Of a stretch of DNA of 64,000 bases, positions 11,439-21,916 are shown one piece after another. Made by a program: the position numbers and the translations under genes. The DNA is from Synechococcus sp. SB0662_bin_14 (lineage in GTDB: Bacteria > Cyanobacteriota > Cyanobacteriia > PCC-6307 > Cyanobiaceae). The notes beneath the pieces were generated by a model, which ran no database searches, was not told where the DNA came from, and was given only the letters and a program-made list of their open reading frames with translations. Location: contig VXNS01000066.1 in assembly GCA_009840445.1 (NCBI GenBank), positions 32,782 to 96,781 of the forward strand, written 5' to 3'. Numbering within the stretch: position 1 is the stretch's first letter; every line of letters starts with the position of its first letter.

Positions 11439-12147
11439 CGGTGGTGTGGGATTGCACAGGGGATAGCAGCCCATGGGCCTTCAAAAGCTGGAGTCGCTGC
11501 GCCAGGCCACGGGACTCCCGTTGCTGAAGCTGGGGTCCCGGTTGATGAAGGGGTTGTGGTTGGAAGCGGGCCGTGAGTTGGAAATTCACCCGATTGGGCG
11601 TCCCTGGGGCCGCTGTCGGGCGGAGCCCTTTCACCTGCACGCCGGCGCCCTGTTGGAACAGGGGCGATGCCTGTAATTGCAGTTGCAACAGGTTCACCAG
11701 GGGCCAGTTCTCCGCTTGCCCCTTGAGGGTGATGCCGTCCGGCGCGCCGTTGAGTTCCAGCAACTGGACACCGGGCGGGGTTCGGGCCGCCAACTCCGTC
11801 AGCAGGAGGGAGTGGGGGCGCTGGGTGGTCAGGGCCTGCACCAGCGCCCCGTTGCTCTGCCGCAACCGGGTCAGGTGATGGTGGCTCTGCTGCAACTGGC
11901 CCTGCAACTGCCCATGCTTGCGTGTCTCCGGCGCCAGGGCCTCCACCCGCCGGGTCCAGGCCAGCCGCTCCCGGGTGGCCGCCACCCCCAGCACCGCCAC
12001 CACCGCCAGCAGGGCCAGCCCGGCTGCTGCACCCCGCCACAACACCAGCGCGGCGGCCGGCCGTCGGGGCGGGTTGAGCCCTGATTCCCGATGCTGTTCC
12101 GCCAGCAGGTCCACCGCAGGCCAGCGGGTTGTTGATGCCTTGGCCAT
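11422..12147 (-). CDS. pilN: type IV pilus assembly PilN-like protein
   Basis: N-terminal TM, coiled coil, 'LLTELAARTPPGVQLLELNGAPDGITLKGQAENWPLVNLLQLQLQASPLF'. Confidence 0.75.
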   Translation of the reverse strand: MAKASTTRWPAVDLLAEQHRESGLNPPRRPAAALVLWRGAAAGLALLAVVAVLGVAATRERLAWTRRVEALAPETRKHGQLQGQLQQSHHHLTRLRQSNGALVQALTTQRPHSLLLTELAARTPPGVQLLELNGAPDGITLKGQAENWPLVNLLQLQLQASPLFQQGAGVQVKGLRPTAAPGTPNRVNFQLTARFQPQPLHQPGPQLQQRESRGLAQRLQLLKAHGLLSPVQSHTTDDQFQ

Positions 12148-12150
12148 GGC

Positions 12151-13203
12151 TTAGACGTCCTCCATGGCGGTGGTCACCAACCGGGCCATGGCGGAGCCCA
12201 CCACGGCCTCCGGGGGGAGAGGGTGGTGGACGTTCAGCAGCGCCATGGGATCCAGCAGGGCTGTGGGCCAACCCGACTGCTCCGCAATCTGCTGGGCAAT
12301 GCGGGGATAGGCGCTGCCGGGCCCAGCCAGGTAAAGCTGGGCCATGTGGGCGTGGCCATGGTGCTGTTGCGCCGTCTCCACTGCGTCGATCAAGGTCCAC
12401 ACCAAGGCGTGGGAGGCTTGCAGATCGAGGGGGAGCAGGTTCCCGTCCGGGCTTGGTTCCTCTCCTTCCAGTTGTTGCTGGAAGCGTTCATGAAACCCGG
12501 CATCGGGCAGGCCGGGGAGGGATGTCATGGCGTAGGGCACCCCATCCAGCACCAGGGTGAGCCAACCGGTCCCCGGCTGAAGATCCAGCAGACCCACCAG
12601 TTCCAGATGGCCAAACAGGGGTTGCAGCCCCTGCAAGGCTTGCAGCAATGTGGTCTGGGCCCAGCCCAGCCGCCGCAGGCTCAGTCCGGCCGCTGCCATG
12701 GTCCGGATCCAGGCCGCCACCGTGGAGCGCTCACAGCCAATCAGTAGCACGGGTTGCAACCCCGTGGCAGCCTGCGGGGAGAAGGGCAGCGTGGCAATTT
12801 GCGCTTGGCCCACGGCCATGGGAAATCCCTCGTCCGTACCCAGCTTGCGCACCAGTTGGGGCAGCGCCGCGGCCGGGATGGTCTCCGGCAGCCGCAGGAG
12901 CCGTGCCTGGCAGCAGGGGGGTGGTAGATCCAGCGCCACGTCCCGCACCGGAACGTCTCCTTCGTCCAGCAGATCACGGATGAAGTGGCCCAGGGCCTCG
13001 GGCTCCTGGGGAACCCCTGCCGTGATGAACCCCTCGGGCAGGGCGGCTACGGCGCAGTCCGTGATCCGGGGAGCCTGTCCCTTCCCCGAAGGGATCATGC
13101 GCAACACAACCACCCCCTGGTCACTGGCCTCCATGGCCACGGTGGTGGCCGTCAACCAGCGGCGGGCCTGCTGAAACCTGTCGGCAAGGTGATCCAAAAC
13201 CAT
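12151..13203 (-). CDS. pilM: type IV pilus assembly ATPase-like PilM
   Basis: Actin-like fold protein directly upstream of pilN (VALDLPPPCCQARLLRLPETIP...LYLAGPGSAYPRIAQQI). Confidence 0.75.
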   Translation of the reverse strand: MVLDHLADRFQQARRWLTATTVAMEASDQGVVVLRMIPSGKGQAPRITDCAVAALPEGFITAGVPQEPEALGHFIRDLLDEGDVPVRDVALDLPPPCCQARLLRLPETIPAAALPQLVRKLGTDEGFPMAVGQAQIATLPFSPQAATGLQPVLLIGCERSTVAAWIRTMAAAGLSLRRLGWAQTTLLQALQGLQPLFGHLELVGLLDLQPGTGWLTLVLDGVPYAMTSLPGLPDAGFHERFQQQLEGEEPSPDGNLLPLDLQASHALVWTLIDAVETAQQHHGHAHMAQLYLAGPGSAYPRIAQQIAEQSGWPTALLDPMALLNVHHPLPPEAVVGSAMARLVTTAMEDV

Positions 13204-13239
13204 GGTTACGAGACCGGGTTCCCCACAAGGGTTCCCCCG

Positions 13240-14412
13240 TTACGGCAACCATGGCAGTTCCGTTCCCACCACATCGGCCACAGTGTCAAGACCATGGCCA
13301 TCCAGTTGCTTGAGCAACCCCTCCAGCACCACCGGCACCAACTGGGGGCCCTGGTAGATCCAGCCGGTGTAGAGCTGCAGCAGGCTGGCGCCGGCGGCCA
13401 GCCGCTCCCATGCGGCTTGGGGAGAGTCGATGCCCCCCACCCCAACCAGGGGCACACGGCCCTGAAGGTGGCTCCACAGCCGGCGCAGCACCGCCAGGGA
13501 GCGGGACCGGATCGGCGCTCCGCTGAGGCCACCGGCCTCCGCCGCCAGGGTGCGGCCCGTCATCAGGCGTCGCGTCTCCAGGCCATGGCGATCCAGACTG
13601 GTGTTGTTGGCGATCACCCCCGCCAACTGGCCCTGCCGGTGCAGGTCCAGGGCCAGCTCCGCCAACTCCAACAACTGGCCATCGGTCAGGTCAGGGGCAA
13701 TTTTCACCAACAGGGGTGGGCGCAGACTGGGCAGTGGCGTGGCCTGGAGGCGGCTGATCAGTTGGCTCAACGCCTCCACGCTTTGCAACTCCCGGAGGCC
13801 GGGGGTGTTGGGGGAAGACACGTTGATCACCACGTAGTCCGCAAGGGGCGCCAGGCGGCCGTAGCTGACGGCGTAGTCCTCCATTGCCGCCGCCATGGGT
13901 GTGGCCCGGGATTTGCCGATGTTGAGCCCCAACAAGGCCGGTCGCTGGCCCGGCGGTGGCAACTGCTGCTCCGTCAGCACAGTGGCGGCCCGCAGTGAAC
14001 CGTGGTTGTTGAAACCCATGCGGTTGAGGGCGGCCTGCTCCGCCGCCAGACGGAAGAGACGCGGGCGCGGATTGCCCCGCTGGGGCAGGGCCGTCATGGT
14101 GCCCAGCTCCGCAAAGCCAAAACCGAAGCAGTGCCAGATGGCGCCCGCCACGCCGTTCTTGTCAAACCCTGCCGCCAGTCCCAGGGGATTGGGGAAGGTG
14201 AGTCCCAGACAGTGCTGTTGTAGCCGCGGGTCCTGCCGTTGCAGCACGGCCGCGGTGCTGGCCAGCATTCCCCGCCATGGGGGCCACCGCCGTCCCCGCG
14301 CTGCCCAGGCCAGGGCCCGCAGGCTCAGTTGACTCATGAGTTCGGGATCCGGCCCATCGTCCCTGGCCAACATGGGTCCGATGAACCGCTGGTAGGGATC
14401 GTCTGCAGTCAT
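13240..14412 (-). CDS. pyrD: dihydroorotate dehydrogenase (quinone)
   Basis: [77 protein letters not shown]. Confidence 0.95.
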   Translation of the reverse strand: MTADDPYQRFIGPMLARDDGPDPELMSQLSLRALAWAARGRRWPPWRGMLASTAAVLQRQDPRLQQHCLGLTFPNPLGLAAGFDKNGVAGAIWHCFGFGFAELGTMTALPQRGNPRPRLFRLAAEQAALNRMGFNNHGSLRAATVLTEQQLPPPGQRPALLGLNIGKSRATPMAAAMEDYAVSYGRLAPLADYVVINVSSPNTPGLRELQSVEALSQLISRLQATPLPSLRPPLLVKIAPDLTDGQLLELAELALDLHRQGQLAGVIANNTSLDRHGLETRRLMTGRTLAAEAGGLSGAPIRSRSLAVLRRLWSHLQGRVPLVGVGGIDSPQAAWERLAAGASLLQLYTGWIYQGPQLVPVVLEGLLKQLDGHGLDTVADVVGTELPWLP

Positions 14413-14449
14413 GGGGATGCTTGCTACCGACGTTCGTGCTCACCGACAC

Positions 14450-15208
14450 TTACATGTCCAGCATGTCCAGCGGTTGGCGTTGCAGCCGCCAGCGCCCGTC
14501 AGGGCAGGGGAGCACCTGCCAGTCCCGCCATCTCCAGGGCTGCCGGTGTTGGCCCAACTCCTCCTCGATCCTGGGCATCTCCAGCAACTGGGCCAGCTCG
14601 GCCATGGTGAGGCCGTAGCCTCCCGCCGCCAAACGGTCTGCCATCTCCAGCCGACTTAGCAACTGCTGCAACGGCGGTGGGGCCGGTTCAAGATCCATGG
14701 GCGCACCCGCATCCGGCGGATGGGACGTGGACTCCTGGGATCCCGAGTGCAGCGCGGGCTGCTTCCCGTCCCTGAAGGCAACGGCGATGGCGTCCACCCG
14801 TTCGTTATCCGCATCACCGCTGTGGCCCTTGACGTGGGTCAACGCCACCCCCGGCAGGCGCGCCCGGTCCAGTTTCTCCCAGAGATCCCGGTTGAGGACA
14901 GGCTTTCCATCGGCTTTCTTCCACCCCCTCTGTTTCCAGCCCTTGAGCCACTGGCTGAAGCCCTGAATCAGGTATTTGCTGTCGGTGCGGATGGTGAACC
15001 CGGGCTGGCGTGGCTCCTGGGCGATGCGTTTGAGGAGCTCCAGGGCGGCCTGCATCTCCATGCGGTTGTTGGTGGTGTTCTCGCAGGAGCCGCCCCCCTC
15101 CTCCACGCGACCGTCATCGAAGCGCAGCAGATAGGCCCAGCCTCCAGGACCGGGATTGCCGCTGCAGGCCCCGTCACAAGCAGCGGTGATCAAACGGGGC
15201 TTGGTCAT
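14450..15208 (-). CDS. rnhA: ribonuclease HI with C-terminal extension
   Basis: [68 protein letters not shown]. Confidence 0.95.
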   Translation of the reverse strand: MTKPRLITAACDGACSGNPGPGGWAYLLRFDDGRVEEGGGSCENTTNNRMEMQAALELLKRIAQEPRQPGFTIRTDSKYLIQGFSQWLKGWKQRGWKKADGKPVLNRDLWEKLDRARLPGVALTHVKGHSGDADNERVDAIAVAFRDGKQPALHSGSQESTSHPPDAGAPMDLEPAPPPLQQLLSRLEMADRLAAGGYGLTMAELAQLLEMPRIEEELGQHRQPWRWRDWQVLPCPDGRWRLQRQPLDMLDM

Positions 15209-15264
15209 GACGAGGTTAGTGGGCGCTCAGGCTTGTTGACCTGAAAGGAGTTGTTGACGGGGGC

Positions 15265-15293
15265 TGGACAAAGCCATCCAACTCGTGTATCCT
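15265..15293 (+). promoter_or_regulatory. sigma70-type promoter for the small RNA
   Basis: TGGACA (15265-15270), 17 bp spacer, TATCCT (15288-15293). Confidence 0.5.
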
Positions 15294-15299
15294 TATCAA

Positions 15300-15402
15300 C
15301 TGTGTGAGGAGTGTGCTCAGGCTAAGGGTCGAAACGAAGGATAGACTCCTCAAGCCTGACTCAACTCAAGTCCCCTGCCGATGGCAGGGGACTTTTCTTT
15401 TA
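15300..15402 (+). ncRNA. yfr2: Yfr2-like cyanobacterial small RNA
   Basis: Intergenic; begins about 7 nt after TATCCT; carries GTGTGAGGAGT, the reverse complement of the Yfr1 core ACUCCUCACAC, and a GGGTCGAAACGAAGGA loop; ends in GTCCCCTGCCGATGGCAGGGGAC-TTTTCTTTT. Confidence 0.65.
15370..15402 (+). terminator. rho-independent terminator of the small RNA
   Basis: GTCCCCTGCC-GAT-GGCAGGGGAC hairpin followed by CTTTTCTTTT on the + strand only. Confidence 0.8.
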
Positions 15403-15421
15403 GCCCTCAGGAGATTGGGGG

Positions 15422-15820
15422 CTACTTGACAGCCACTTTGCCGCCAACGGCTTCGATCTTCTTCTGGAGGTCTTCGGCAGCTTCCTTGGGCAGCCCTTCC
15501 TTGACCAGGGTGGGGGCTTTTTCCACCAGGGTCTTGGCTTCCGCCAGACCCAGGCCTGTGGCCTCCCGCACCGCCTTGAGCACCTTGATCTTGGCGGCGG
15601 CTTCAAAGCCCTCCAGATGAACGGCAAATTCGGTTTGCTCCTCAGCGGGCTCGGCCGCCTCGGCGCCAGGGGCGGCGGCGCCAGGGGCGGCCATCACCAC
15701 ACCGGCTGATGCAGCGGCAGACACACCAAAAGCCTCCTCAATTTGCTTGACCAGCTCAGCAGCTTCCAGCAACGACAACGACTTGAGAGACTCGAGGATC
15801 TGGTCGGTTTGGGTAGACAT
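15422..15820 (-). CDS. rplL: 50S ribosomal protein L7/L12
   Basis: EKTEFxVxLEGF-type; [56 protein letters not shown]. Confidence 0.97.
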   Translation of the reverse strand: MSTQTDQILESLKSLSLLEAAELVKQIEEAFGVSAAASAGVVMAAPGAAAPGAEAAEPAEEQTEFAVHLEGFEAAAKIKVLKAVREATGLGLAEAKTLVEKAPTLVKEGLPKEAAEDLQKKIEAVGGKVAVK

Positions 15821-15861
15821 GGTTGAAATTCAGGGACAAAGGGAGAAGAGAAGTGCGGATC

Positions 15862-16407
15862 TCAGCCCGCCGGTGGAGGGGAAGACGCCTCACCGTCGGC
15901 ATGGCGCTGTAGAGCCCGAGCAAGGCCGGCGGGAACTTCCTTGATGGCCATGGCCAACTTGGTGGCAACACCGTTGAGGGAGCCGGCAACCTGGGCAATG
16001 AGTACCTCCCGGGAGGGAAGCTTGCCAACCGCCTTGAGATCTTCCTCAGACAAAAGACGGCCTTCCAGCAGGCCACCCTTGATGTCCGACTTTTTGATCT
16101 CCTGTTGGAAGGCTTGCAGGGCTTTGATGGCGCCGCTCACGTCGTCCTTCACGAGGACGAAGGCGTTGGCGCCCGTGAGCAGGGGATCCAGACCTGTCCA
16201 GGCAGGATCCGTGCCAATGGCCTGGCGCATCAAGCTGTTCTTGGCCACCTTGCAGATGCTGGAGTGCTCCCGCAATCGGGAGCGCAGATCGACCATCTCC
16301 TTGACGGAGAGGCCCTTGTAATCCAGCACCAGGGCCAGGTCGGCTTCATCCAGAAGCTGGCGGAGCTGGGCAACCACCTGTTGCTTGCTCTCTAGTGTGC
16401 GACCCAT
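15862..16407 (-). CDS. rplJ: 50S ribosomal protein L10
   Basis: [47 protein letters not shown]. Confidence 0.96.
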   Translation of the reverse strand: MGRTLESKQQVVAQLRQLLDEADLALVLDYKGLSVKEMVDLRSRLREHSSICKVAKNSLMRQAIGTDPAWTGLDPLLTGANAFVLVKDDVSGAIKALQAFQQEIKKSDIKGGLLEGRLLSEEDLKAVGKLPSREVLIAQVAGSLNGVATKLAMAIKEVPAGLARALQRHADGEASSPPPAG

Positions 16408-16454
16408 GATTTGGTAGCGGCGGGACAACAGCAGACACCCGCCCCGAACACAAG

Positions 16455-16665
16455 GTCAACGAAATCTGATGACGCCTGAACGCCCTTGGGAGGCGCCGGC
16501 TCTACAGTTGCGCAGACCTGGGCAGGAATTACCCATCCGTAGGCGGACGGTGCCTGCTGTCTTCGGTTTGCACCGGAGTCACCTATGGCGGCTCAGACGC
16601 TACTCAGGGTGGGTGCCCTGACTCTGGCGTTCACCAGAGGGCAACAGTCTACACAGGACCCTGCC
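16455..16665 (-). promoter_or_regulatory. ribosomal protein L10 leader RNA
   Basis: Minus strand between rplA and rplJ: ACCGAAGACAGCAGGCACCG ... TAATTCCTGCCCAGG, characteristic of the L10 leader; extra hairpin CCCTCTGGTGAACGCCAGAG. Confidence 0.75.
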
Positions 16666-16673
16666 CCAATGCC

Positions 16674-17387
16674 TCAGCCTGCGTCTTCCACCACAAGATC
16701 CTGGAGTGCCGGCACGTCAATCTCCACGGAGGGTCCCATGCTGGAGCTGACGTAAAGGCTTTTCCAATAGCGGCCCTTGGCCCCACTGGGCTTGTTGCGG
16801 TCCACGGCGTCCTGCACGGCTTTCAAGTTCACCAGCAGATGCTCGGGGGGAAAGCTGGCCTTACCAAAACGCACGTGCACAATGCCCGTCTTGTCGGCGC
16901 GCATCTCCAGCTTGCCCGCCTGGAATTCCTTGATGGAGGACTGCAAGTTGCTGGTGACGGTCCCGGTTTTGGGGTTGGGCATCAATCCCCGAGGACCCAG
17001 AACCCTGCCCAGTCGGGCCACCTTGGGCATCATGTCCGGCGTTGCCAGCAGCAGATCAAAGTCCATGGCGCCGCCGGCAATGGCGTTGATCAGGTCCTCT
17101 TCCCCCACCAGGTCGGCGCCGGCAGCCTTGGCCACGGCCAACTGTTCGCCCCGGGTGATCACGGCCACCCGCACCTTCTGGCCCGTGCCCCTGGGCAGGA
17201 CCACCGTGGTGCGCAACTGCTGGTCCGCGTATTTGGGGTTGATGCCCAGGCGGGCATGGGCCTCCATGGTTTCGTCGAACCTGGCCGTGGCGTTCTCCTT
17301 CACCAGGGCCAAGGCGGCACGGGGCTCATAGACCTGTTGCTCCACTTTGGCGCTAGCGGCAACAAGACGTTGGGATGGTTTTGGCAT
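16674..17387 (-). CDS. rplA: 50S ribosomal protein L1
   Basis: [18 protein letters not shown]...[31 protein letters not shown]. Confidence 0.96.
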   Translation of the reverse strand: MPKPSQRLVAASAKVEQQVYEPRAALALVKENATARFDETMEAHARLGINPKYADQQLRTTVVLPRGTGQKVRVAVITRGEQLAVAKAAGADLVGEEDLINAIAGGAMDFDLLLATPDMMPKVARLGRVLGPRGLMPNPKTGTVTSNLQSSIKEFQAGKLEMRADKTGIVHVRFGKASFPPEHLLVNLKAVQDAVDRNKPSGAKGRYWKSLYVSSSMGPSVEIDVPALQDLVVEDAG

Positions 17388-17478
17388 GGGTTTTCGGGTT
17401 GGGGTGCAAACGAACTGCCCTACGTCAGTTCTCCCCACAGGGGTGAAGGGGTGATTCTAGGGGTAAGCCCGGGTGGCG

Positions 17479-17904
17479 TCAGTCCTGCACGGCCACGCCC
17501 ATGTTGCGGGCTGTGCCGGCAATGACCCGCATGGCGGACTCCACGGTGTGGCAGTTGAGGTCGGGTAGTTTGGTCTTGGCGATCTCCTCAAGCTGGGCCG
17601 TGGTGATGCTGCCGGCCTGGCCCTTGGAGGAATGGCCGGAGCCCTTTTCAATGTTGGCCGCCTTGCTGATGAGCACGGATGCCGGGGGGGTTTTGAGCAC
17701 CAGGGAGAAGCTCCGGTCCTCGTAGACCGAAATCTCCACGGGGATGACCATCCCCGTCTTGTCCTGGGTTTTGGCGTTGTACTCCTTGCAGAACGCCATG
17801 ATGTTCACCCCGTGTTGGCCCAGGGCGGGACCCACGGGAGGCGCCGGATTGGCTTTGCCTGCGTTGAGCGCCAGCTTGATCAGCGCCGTGACTTTCTTTG
17901 CCAT
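17479..17904 (-). CDS. rplK: 50S ribosomal protein L11
   Basis: [46 protein letters not shown]. Confidence 0.97.
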   Translation of the reverse strand: MAKKVTALIKLALNAGKANPAPPVGPALGQHGVNIMAFCKEYNAKTQDKTGMVIPVEISVYEDRSFSLVLKTPPASVLISKAANIEKGSGHSSKGQAGSITTAQLEEIAKTKLPDLNCHTVESAMRVIAGTARNMGVAVQD

Positions 17905-17969
17905 AACGATGGGGGACCGAACGAGGTCGGAGAAACAAGGAGAGGGGAATACCTTAAAGCCGGAACGGC

Positions 17970-18605
17970 TCACTCCTGCTTGGACACCTGGGAGAACTCC
18001 AACTCCACAGGGGTATCGCGGCCAAAGATGGAGAGCAGCGCCTTGAGCCTGTTGCGCTCCCCGGACACCTCGATCACCTCTCCTTCAAAGTCCTTGAACG
18101 GCCCATCAACCACCTGGATTCGATCCCCCTCGGTGAGGTGGACCTTCACCGTGGGCTTCCGCTCCTGGGTGCGGCGGAAGATACGGTTCACCTCCTTTTG
18201 GGTGAGAGGCATGGGCTTTACGTGACCACGACCTCTGCCGGTGGCCCGCCGCTCCTCGGCGCCAACAAAATTGATGACGTTGGGTGTGGTGCGCACCGCA
18301 GACTGGGTTTCATCATCCAGCACCATGCGCACCAGCACGTAACCGGGGAAGACCTTCTCCTCGATGACCTGGCGGTTGCCGTCTTTTTTCACCTTGATGG
18401 CGGGTGTTTGGGGGATCGCGATTTCCAGGATGCGATTGCCCACCCCCAAGGTGATGGCCCGCTGCTCAAGGGTGGCCTTGACGTTTTTCTCGCAACTGGA
18501 GGCCACCTGCACCCCGTACCAACGGGCTGCCTTCTCGTGACTTGAGTGCTGCGGGGGCTGGACGGATTCCGGCCTGTCAGTGGGGGGGGAGGATTCGGAC
18601 GCCAT
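17970..18605 (-). CDS. nusG: transcription termination/antitermination protein NusG
   Basis: [62 protein letters not shown]. Confidence 0.95.
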   Translation of the reverse strand: MASESSPPTDRPESVQPPQHSSHEKAARWYGVQVASSCEKNVKATLEQRAITLGVGNRILEIAIPQTPAIKVKKDGNRQVIEEKVFPGYVLVRMVLDDETQSAVRTTPNVINFVGAEERRATGRGRGHVKPMPLTQKEVNRIFRRTQERKPTVKVHLTEGDRIQVVDGPFKDFEGEVIEVSGERNRLKALLSIFGRDTPVELEFSQVSKQE

Positions 18606-18629
18606 GTATGGATTTGGAGAGGAAGGAAC

Positions 18630-18878
18630 TCAACCGAGGAAGACCCGGTTCGCAATCCAGGAGAACAAACGATTGGAGGCCGCCACCACTGCCGCCGACA
18701 TGGCCACCATCAGAATGACGGAGACGGACTCACTGAGCAATTGTTGACGGCTGGGCCACACCACCCGCCCCAACTCCGCCAGGACCTGGGAGAAGAACGG
18801 CTGACGAACAGCAGGTTCCTCCACCGGGGAGCCAGCCTCTGGAGAGGGGACAGCGCTGGAATTGGACTGGCCAGACAA
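18630..18878 (-). CDS. secE: preprotein translocase subunit SecE
   Basis: QVLAELGRVVWPSRQQLLSESVSVILMVAMSAAVVAASNRLFSWI; upstream of nusG. Confidence 0.9.
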   Translation of the reverse strand: MSGQSNSSAVPSPEAGSPVEEPAVRQPFFSQVLAELGRVVWPSRQQLLSESVSVILMVAMSAAVVAASNRLFSWIANRVFLG

Positions 18879-18928
18879 ATCGGAATCAGGTTGTGGTTCT
18901 GCTGCGCCACTTTAACGGTAAAGACGCC

Positions 18929-21718
18929 TTAGCGCAGGGCAACGAACTCCAGGGCTCCATCACCGCAGAGCTGCACGCGCACCCCGTGTGCATCAGTGAA
19001 ACGCTCCCCCAGAACTTCCATGGCAAGGGGATTTTCCAGGCGCCGCCGCAGCAGACGGCGCAACGGGCGCGCTCCGAACTCCGGATCGTATCCATCCCGA
19101 GCCAGGGCCTTCACCACCTCCCCATCCACCTGTAAGTGGAGATTCTGTTCCGCCAGCCGCTGCCCGAGCTCCTGGATCTGGAGTTCCACAATGGGGTGGA
19201 TCTGCTCCGGTCCCAGGGGGCGGAAACGGACCACCTCGTCAATCCGGTTGAGGAATTCCGGGCGGAATTTTGCCTTGAGGGCCTGGTCAATGGCTGCCTC
19301 CAGTCCCTGCTCCCCGTCCGCCCCACTGCTGGCCGCGAGGATCTGGCGGCTGGCGAGGTTACTGGTCATCACCAGGACCGTGTGACGAAAATCGATGGCG
19401 CGGCCCTGGGAGTCCGTCAAGCGGCCGTCGTCCAGCACCTGGAGCAGCAGGTTAAACACGTCGGGATGGGCCTTTTCCACCTCATCGAGGAGCACCACCG
19501 CATAGGGGCGCAGGCGAATGGCTTCCGTGAGCTGTCCCCCCTCCTCGTAGCCCACGTACCCTGGCGGCGCCCCCAGCAGGCGCGCCACCGCGTTGCGCTC
19601 CATGTACTCCGACATGTCCAGCCGCACCAGGGCATCATCCTGATCGAACAGGGCCGCCGCCAAGGCCCGGGCCAGTTCCGTCTTGCCCACGCCGGTGGGT
19701 CCCAGGAAGAGAAAAGAGCCCACGGGGCGCCGTACGTCCTTCATTCCGGCCCGGGCGCGACGAATGGCGGCAGTGACCGCTCCCACCGCGGCCGGCTGTC
19801 CCAGGACCCGCCGGGACAAGGTCTGGTCAAGGGTGAGCAGCTTCTGCCGCTCCCCCGCCATGAGCCGTTGCAGGGGGATGCCCGTCCGGCGGCCCACAAC
19901 TTCGGCAATGTCCTGATCCTCCACCTGCTCCCGCAACAGGGTTTCCCCCCGCCGCTGGGCCTCCCGCCGCTGGGCCTCCAAATCCTGGCACTGCTGCTCC
20001 AGGCGCCGCAACTCTCCGTAGTGTAACTGCGCTGCCGCCTCCAGATCCCCCTCCTGCTCAGCTTTGGCCATCTGCTGGCGTAGATCTTCCTCCTCTTGCC
20101 GCCATTGGCTGAGTTGGCTCAACTGCTTGCGGTCCTGCTCCCAACGTTGGCACAGGTCCCGGCTTGTGGCTGCCGCCCTGGCCCGTTGACTCTCCAGGTG
20201 CTGTCGCTCTGCCTTCGGCGCCTGATCCGCTGCCACCAGGGCCAGTTCCAGACGGCGCAGATCCTGCTCGGCTTCCTCCACCATTTCCGGTTTGGAGGTG
20301 GCGTCCAGCCTGAGTTGGGCTGCCGCCTCGTCCATCAGATCAATGGCCTTGTCCGGCAAGCAGCGGTCGTTGATGTAGCGGTCCCCCAGTCGGATAGCGG
20401 CCTCCAGGGCTTGGTCGGCAATGGTGACGCCGTGGTGACGCTCGTAGCGCTCCCGCAGGCCTTGGAGAATGGCCAGGCAGTCCTGAGGCGAGGGCTCCCG
20501 AACCAGCACCTGCTGAAACTGTCGCTCCAGAGCCGGATCCTGTTCCACACTGCGTCGGTACTCCTCCATGGTGGTGGCGGCAATGCAGCGCAACTCACCC
20601 CGGGCCAGGGCAGGCTTCAGCAAGCTGCCCACGTCACTGCTGGAGCGGCTGCTGTTCACCAGGGTGTGGAGTTCATCGATGAACAACACCACCTGACCAT
20701 CGGCGACGGCAACCTCCTCCAGAACGGCCCGCAGCCGTTCCTCGAATTGCCCGCGGTATTTGGCGCCGGCGATGAGACTGCCGGGCTCCAGGGCCAGGAG
20801 GCGGCGACCCTGGAGGGAGTCCGCCACCTTGCCCGCCACGATGCGCTGGGCCAGCCCTTGAATCAGGGCCGTCTTGCCCACCCCGGCAGCCCCCACCAGC
20901 ACCGGGTTGTTCTTTGTGCGTCGCGAGAGCACCTGCACCACCTGACGAATTTCCCGATCCCGTCCCACCACCGGATCCAGCTTCCCCTCCCGGGCCAAGG
21001 CGGTGAGATCCTGGGTATAGCGTTCCAGAGCCGACGGTTCCGGCGGTGGTGAAGGCGGGGTGGGTTCCCGGGCCTCCACGGCCTGGTGGTCAGGGGAGGG
21101 CAGAGGGGCCGGAGCTGCCTTGGCCATGGACCCGTTCTGCTGGAGAGAAGGGGCACGCTCCTGGCGGTCGGGCTGCTCGGGTGGGGGACTGCTGGCGGCC
21201 CGTGGCGGCGGCAGGGCGTTGGGGGCCTGCCCAGGGGGCTGACGACCATCAACCGTTGACTGCCGGTGGATGGAGGTGGGGGGCACGGGTTGCAACCGCA
21301 GCCGCCGCATGATCTCGGGCGGGCTCAGGTTCTGATCCGCCAGCAGCGCCACGCCAATCCGCTCGTCCTCCGCCAGGGCCAGCAGCAGATGGGCCATGTC
21401 GATGTTGCTGGAGCCCCAGCGGTGGGCTAAGCGGTCCGCATCGTTCAGCAGTTGATCCAGGTCAGTTCCCAGGTAGAGGGCGTCACTGTCGTCCGTGGGT
21501 TGATCCCCACAGAACTCGTCCAACCGGGGCAGGAGTTGGGCCGGATTGAGCCGCAGCTGTCGTCGCCAGGCTTCCCCGGCAGGAGCTTCCAGCAGGGCCA
21601 GCAGCAGATGCTCCACGTCCATTTGCCGGTGCTGCCAGGCCTGGGCCTGGGCCTGACCGGCCAACAGCAACTCCCAGGCCTCCTCGCTGAAACGCTCCGG
21701 CTGGGTGATCAGGCTCAT
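18929..21718 (-). CDS. clpB: ClpB-family AAA+ chaperone (ClpB2-like), with Pro-rich linker after the N domain
   Basis: Two Walker A ([16 protein letters not shown]), ClpB M-domain coiled coil, [31 protein letters not shown]. Confidence 0.92.
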   Translation of the reverse strand: MSLITQPERFSEEAWELLLAGQAQAQAWQHRQMDVEHLLLALLEAPAGEAWRRQLRLNPAQLLPRLDEFCGDQPTDDSDALYLGTDLDQLLNDADRLAHRWGSSNIDMAHLLLALAEDERIGVALLADQNLSPPEIMRRLRLQPVPPTSIHRQSTVDGRQPPGQAPNALPPPRAASSPPPEQPDRQERAPSLQQNGSMAKAAPAPLPSPDHQAVEAREPTPPSPPPEPSALERYTQDLTALAREGKLDPVVGRDREIRQVVQVLSRRTKNNPVLVGAAGVGKTALIQGLAQRIVAGKVADSLQGRRLLALEPGSLIAGAKYRGQFEERLRAVLEEVAVADGQVVLFIDELHTLVNSSRSSSDVGSLLKPALARGELRCIAATTMEEYRRSVEQDPALERQFQQVLVREPSPQDCLAILQGLRERYERHHGVTIADQALEAAIRLGDRYINDRCLPDKAIDLMDEAAAQLRLDATSKPEMVEEAEQDLRRLELALVAADQAPKAERQHLESQRARAAATSRDLCQRWEQDRKQLSQLSQWRQEEEDLRQQMAKAEQEGDLEAAAQLHYGELRRLEQQCQDLEAQRREAQRRGETLLREQVEDQDIAEVVGRRTGIPLQRLMAGERQKLLTLDQTLSRRVLGQPAAVGAVTAAIRRARAGMKDVRRPVGSFLFLGPTGVGKTELARALAAALFDQDDALVRLDMSEYMERNAVARLLGAPPGYVGYEEGGQLTEAIRLRPYAVVLLDEVEKAHPDVFNLLLQVLDDGRLTDSQGRAIDFRHTVLVMTSNLASRQILAASSGADGEQGLEAAIDQALKAKFRPEFLNRIDEVVRFRPLGPEQIHPIVELQIQELGQRLAEQNLHLQVDGEVVKALARDGYDPEFGARPLRRLLRRRLENPLAMEVLGERFTDAHGVRVQLCGDGALEFVALR

Positions 21719-21916
21719 GGGCTCAAGGCGTGTGTGGTTTCTTGTTATGTAGGGCACCACGAAAAATTAGGCAAGCCCTCCAGAGGGCTGCCGTCTCACC
21801 ATGAGAAAGTCAGTTGCAGAGGGGGGGGTCATAGAGCAGCCAAGCTTCCCCATGCGGGGGCGGCAATTTTCGTGGTATCTTTGGTTTTTTGTCGTGTTTC
21901 ACTATCAAGGCTATCA

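Noticed and set aside
12985-13998. 337-aa plus ORF
   Set aside because: Antisense of pyrD and pilM
15280-15340. Yfr1 encoded on the minus strand (ACTCCTCACAC is present there)
   Set aside because: No stem-loop and U-run follows the motif on that strand, whereas the + strand has promoter-like elements and a proper terminator
19136-20026. ORFs antisense to clpB (also 20096-21052)
   Set aside because: Shadow frames of a well-supported ClpB gene
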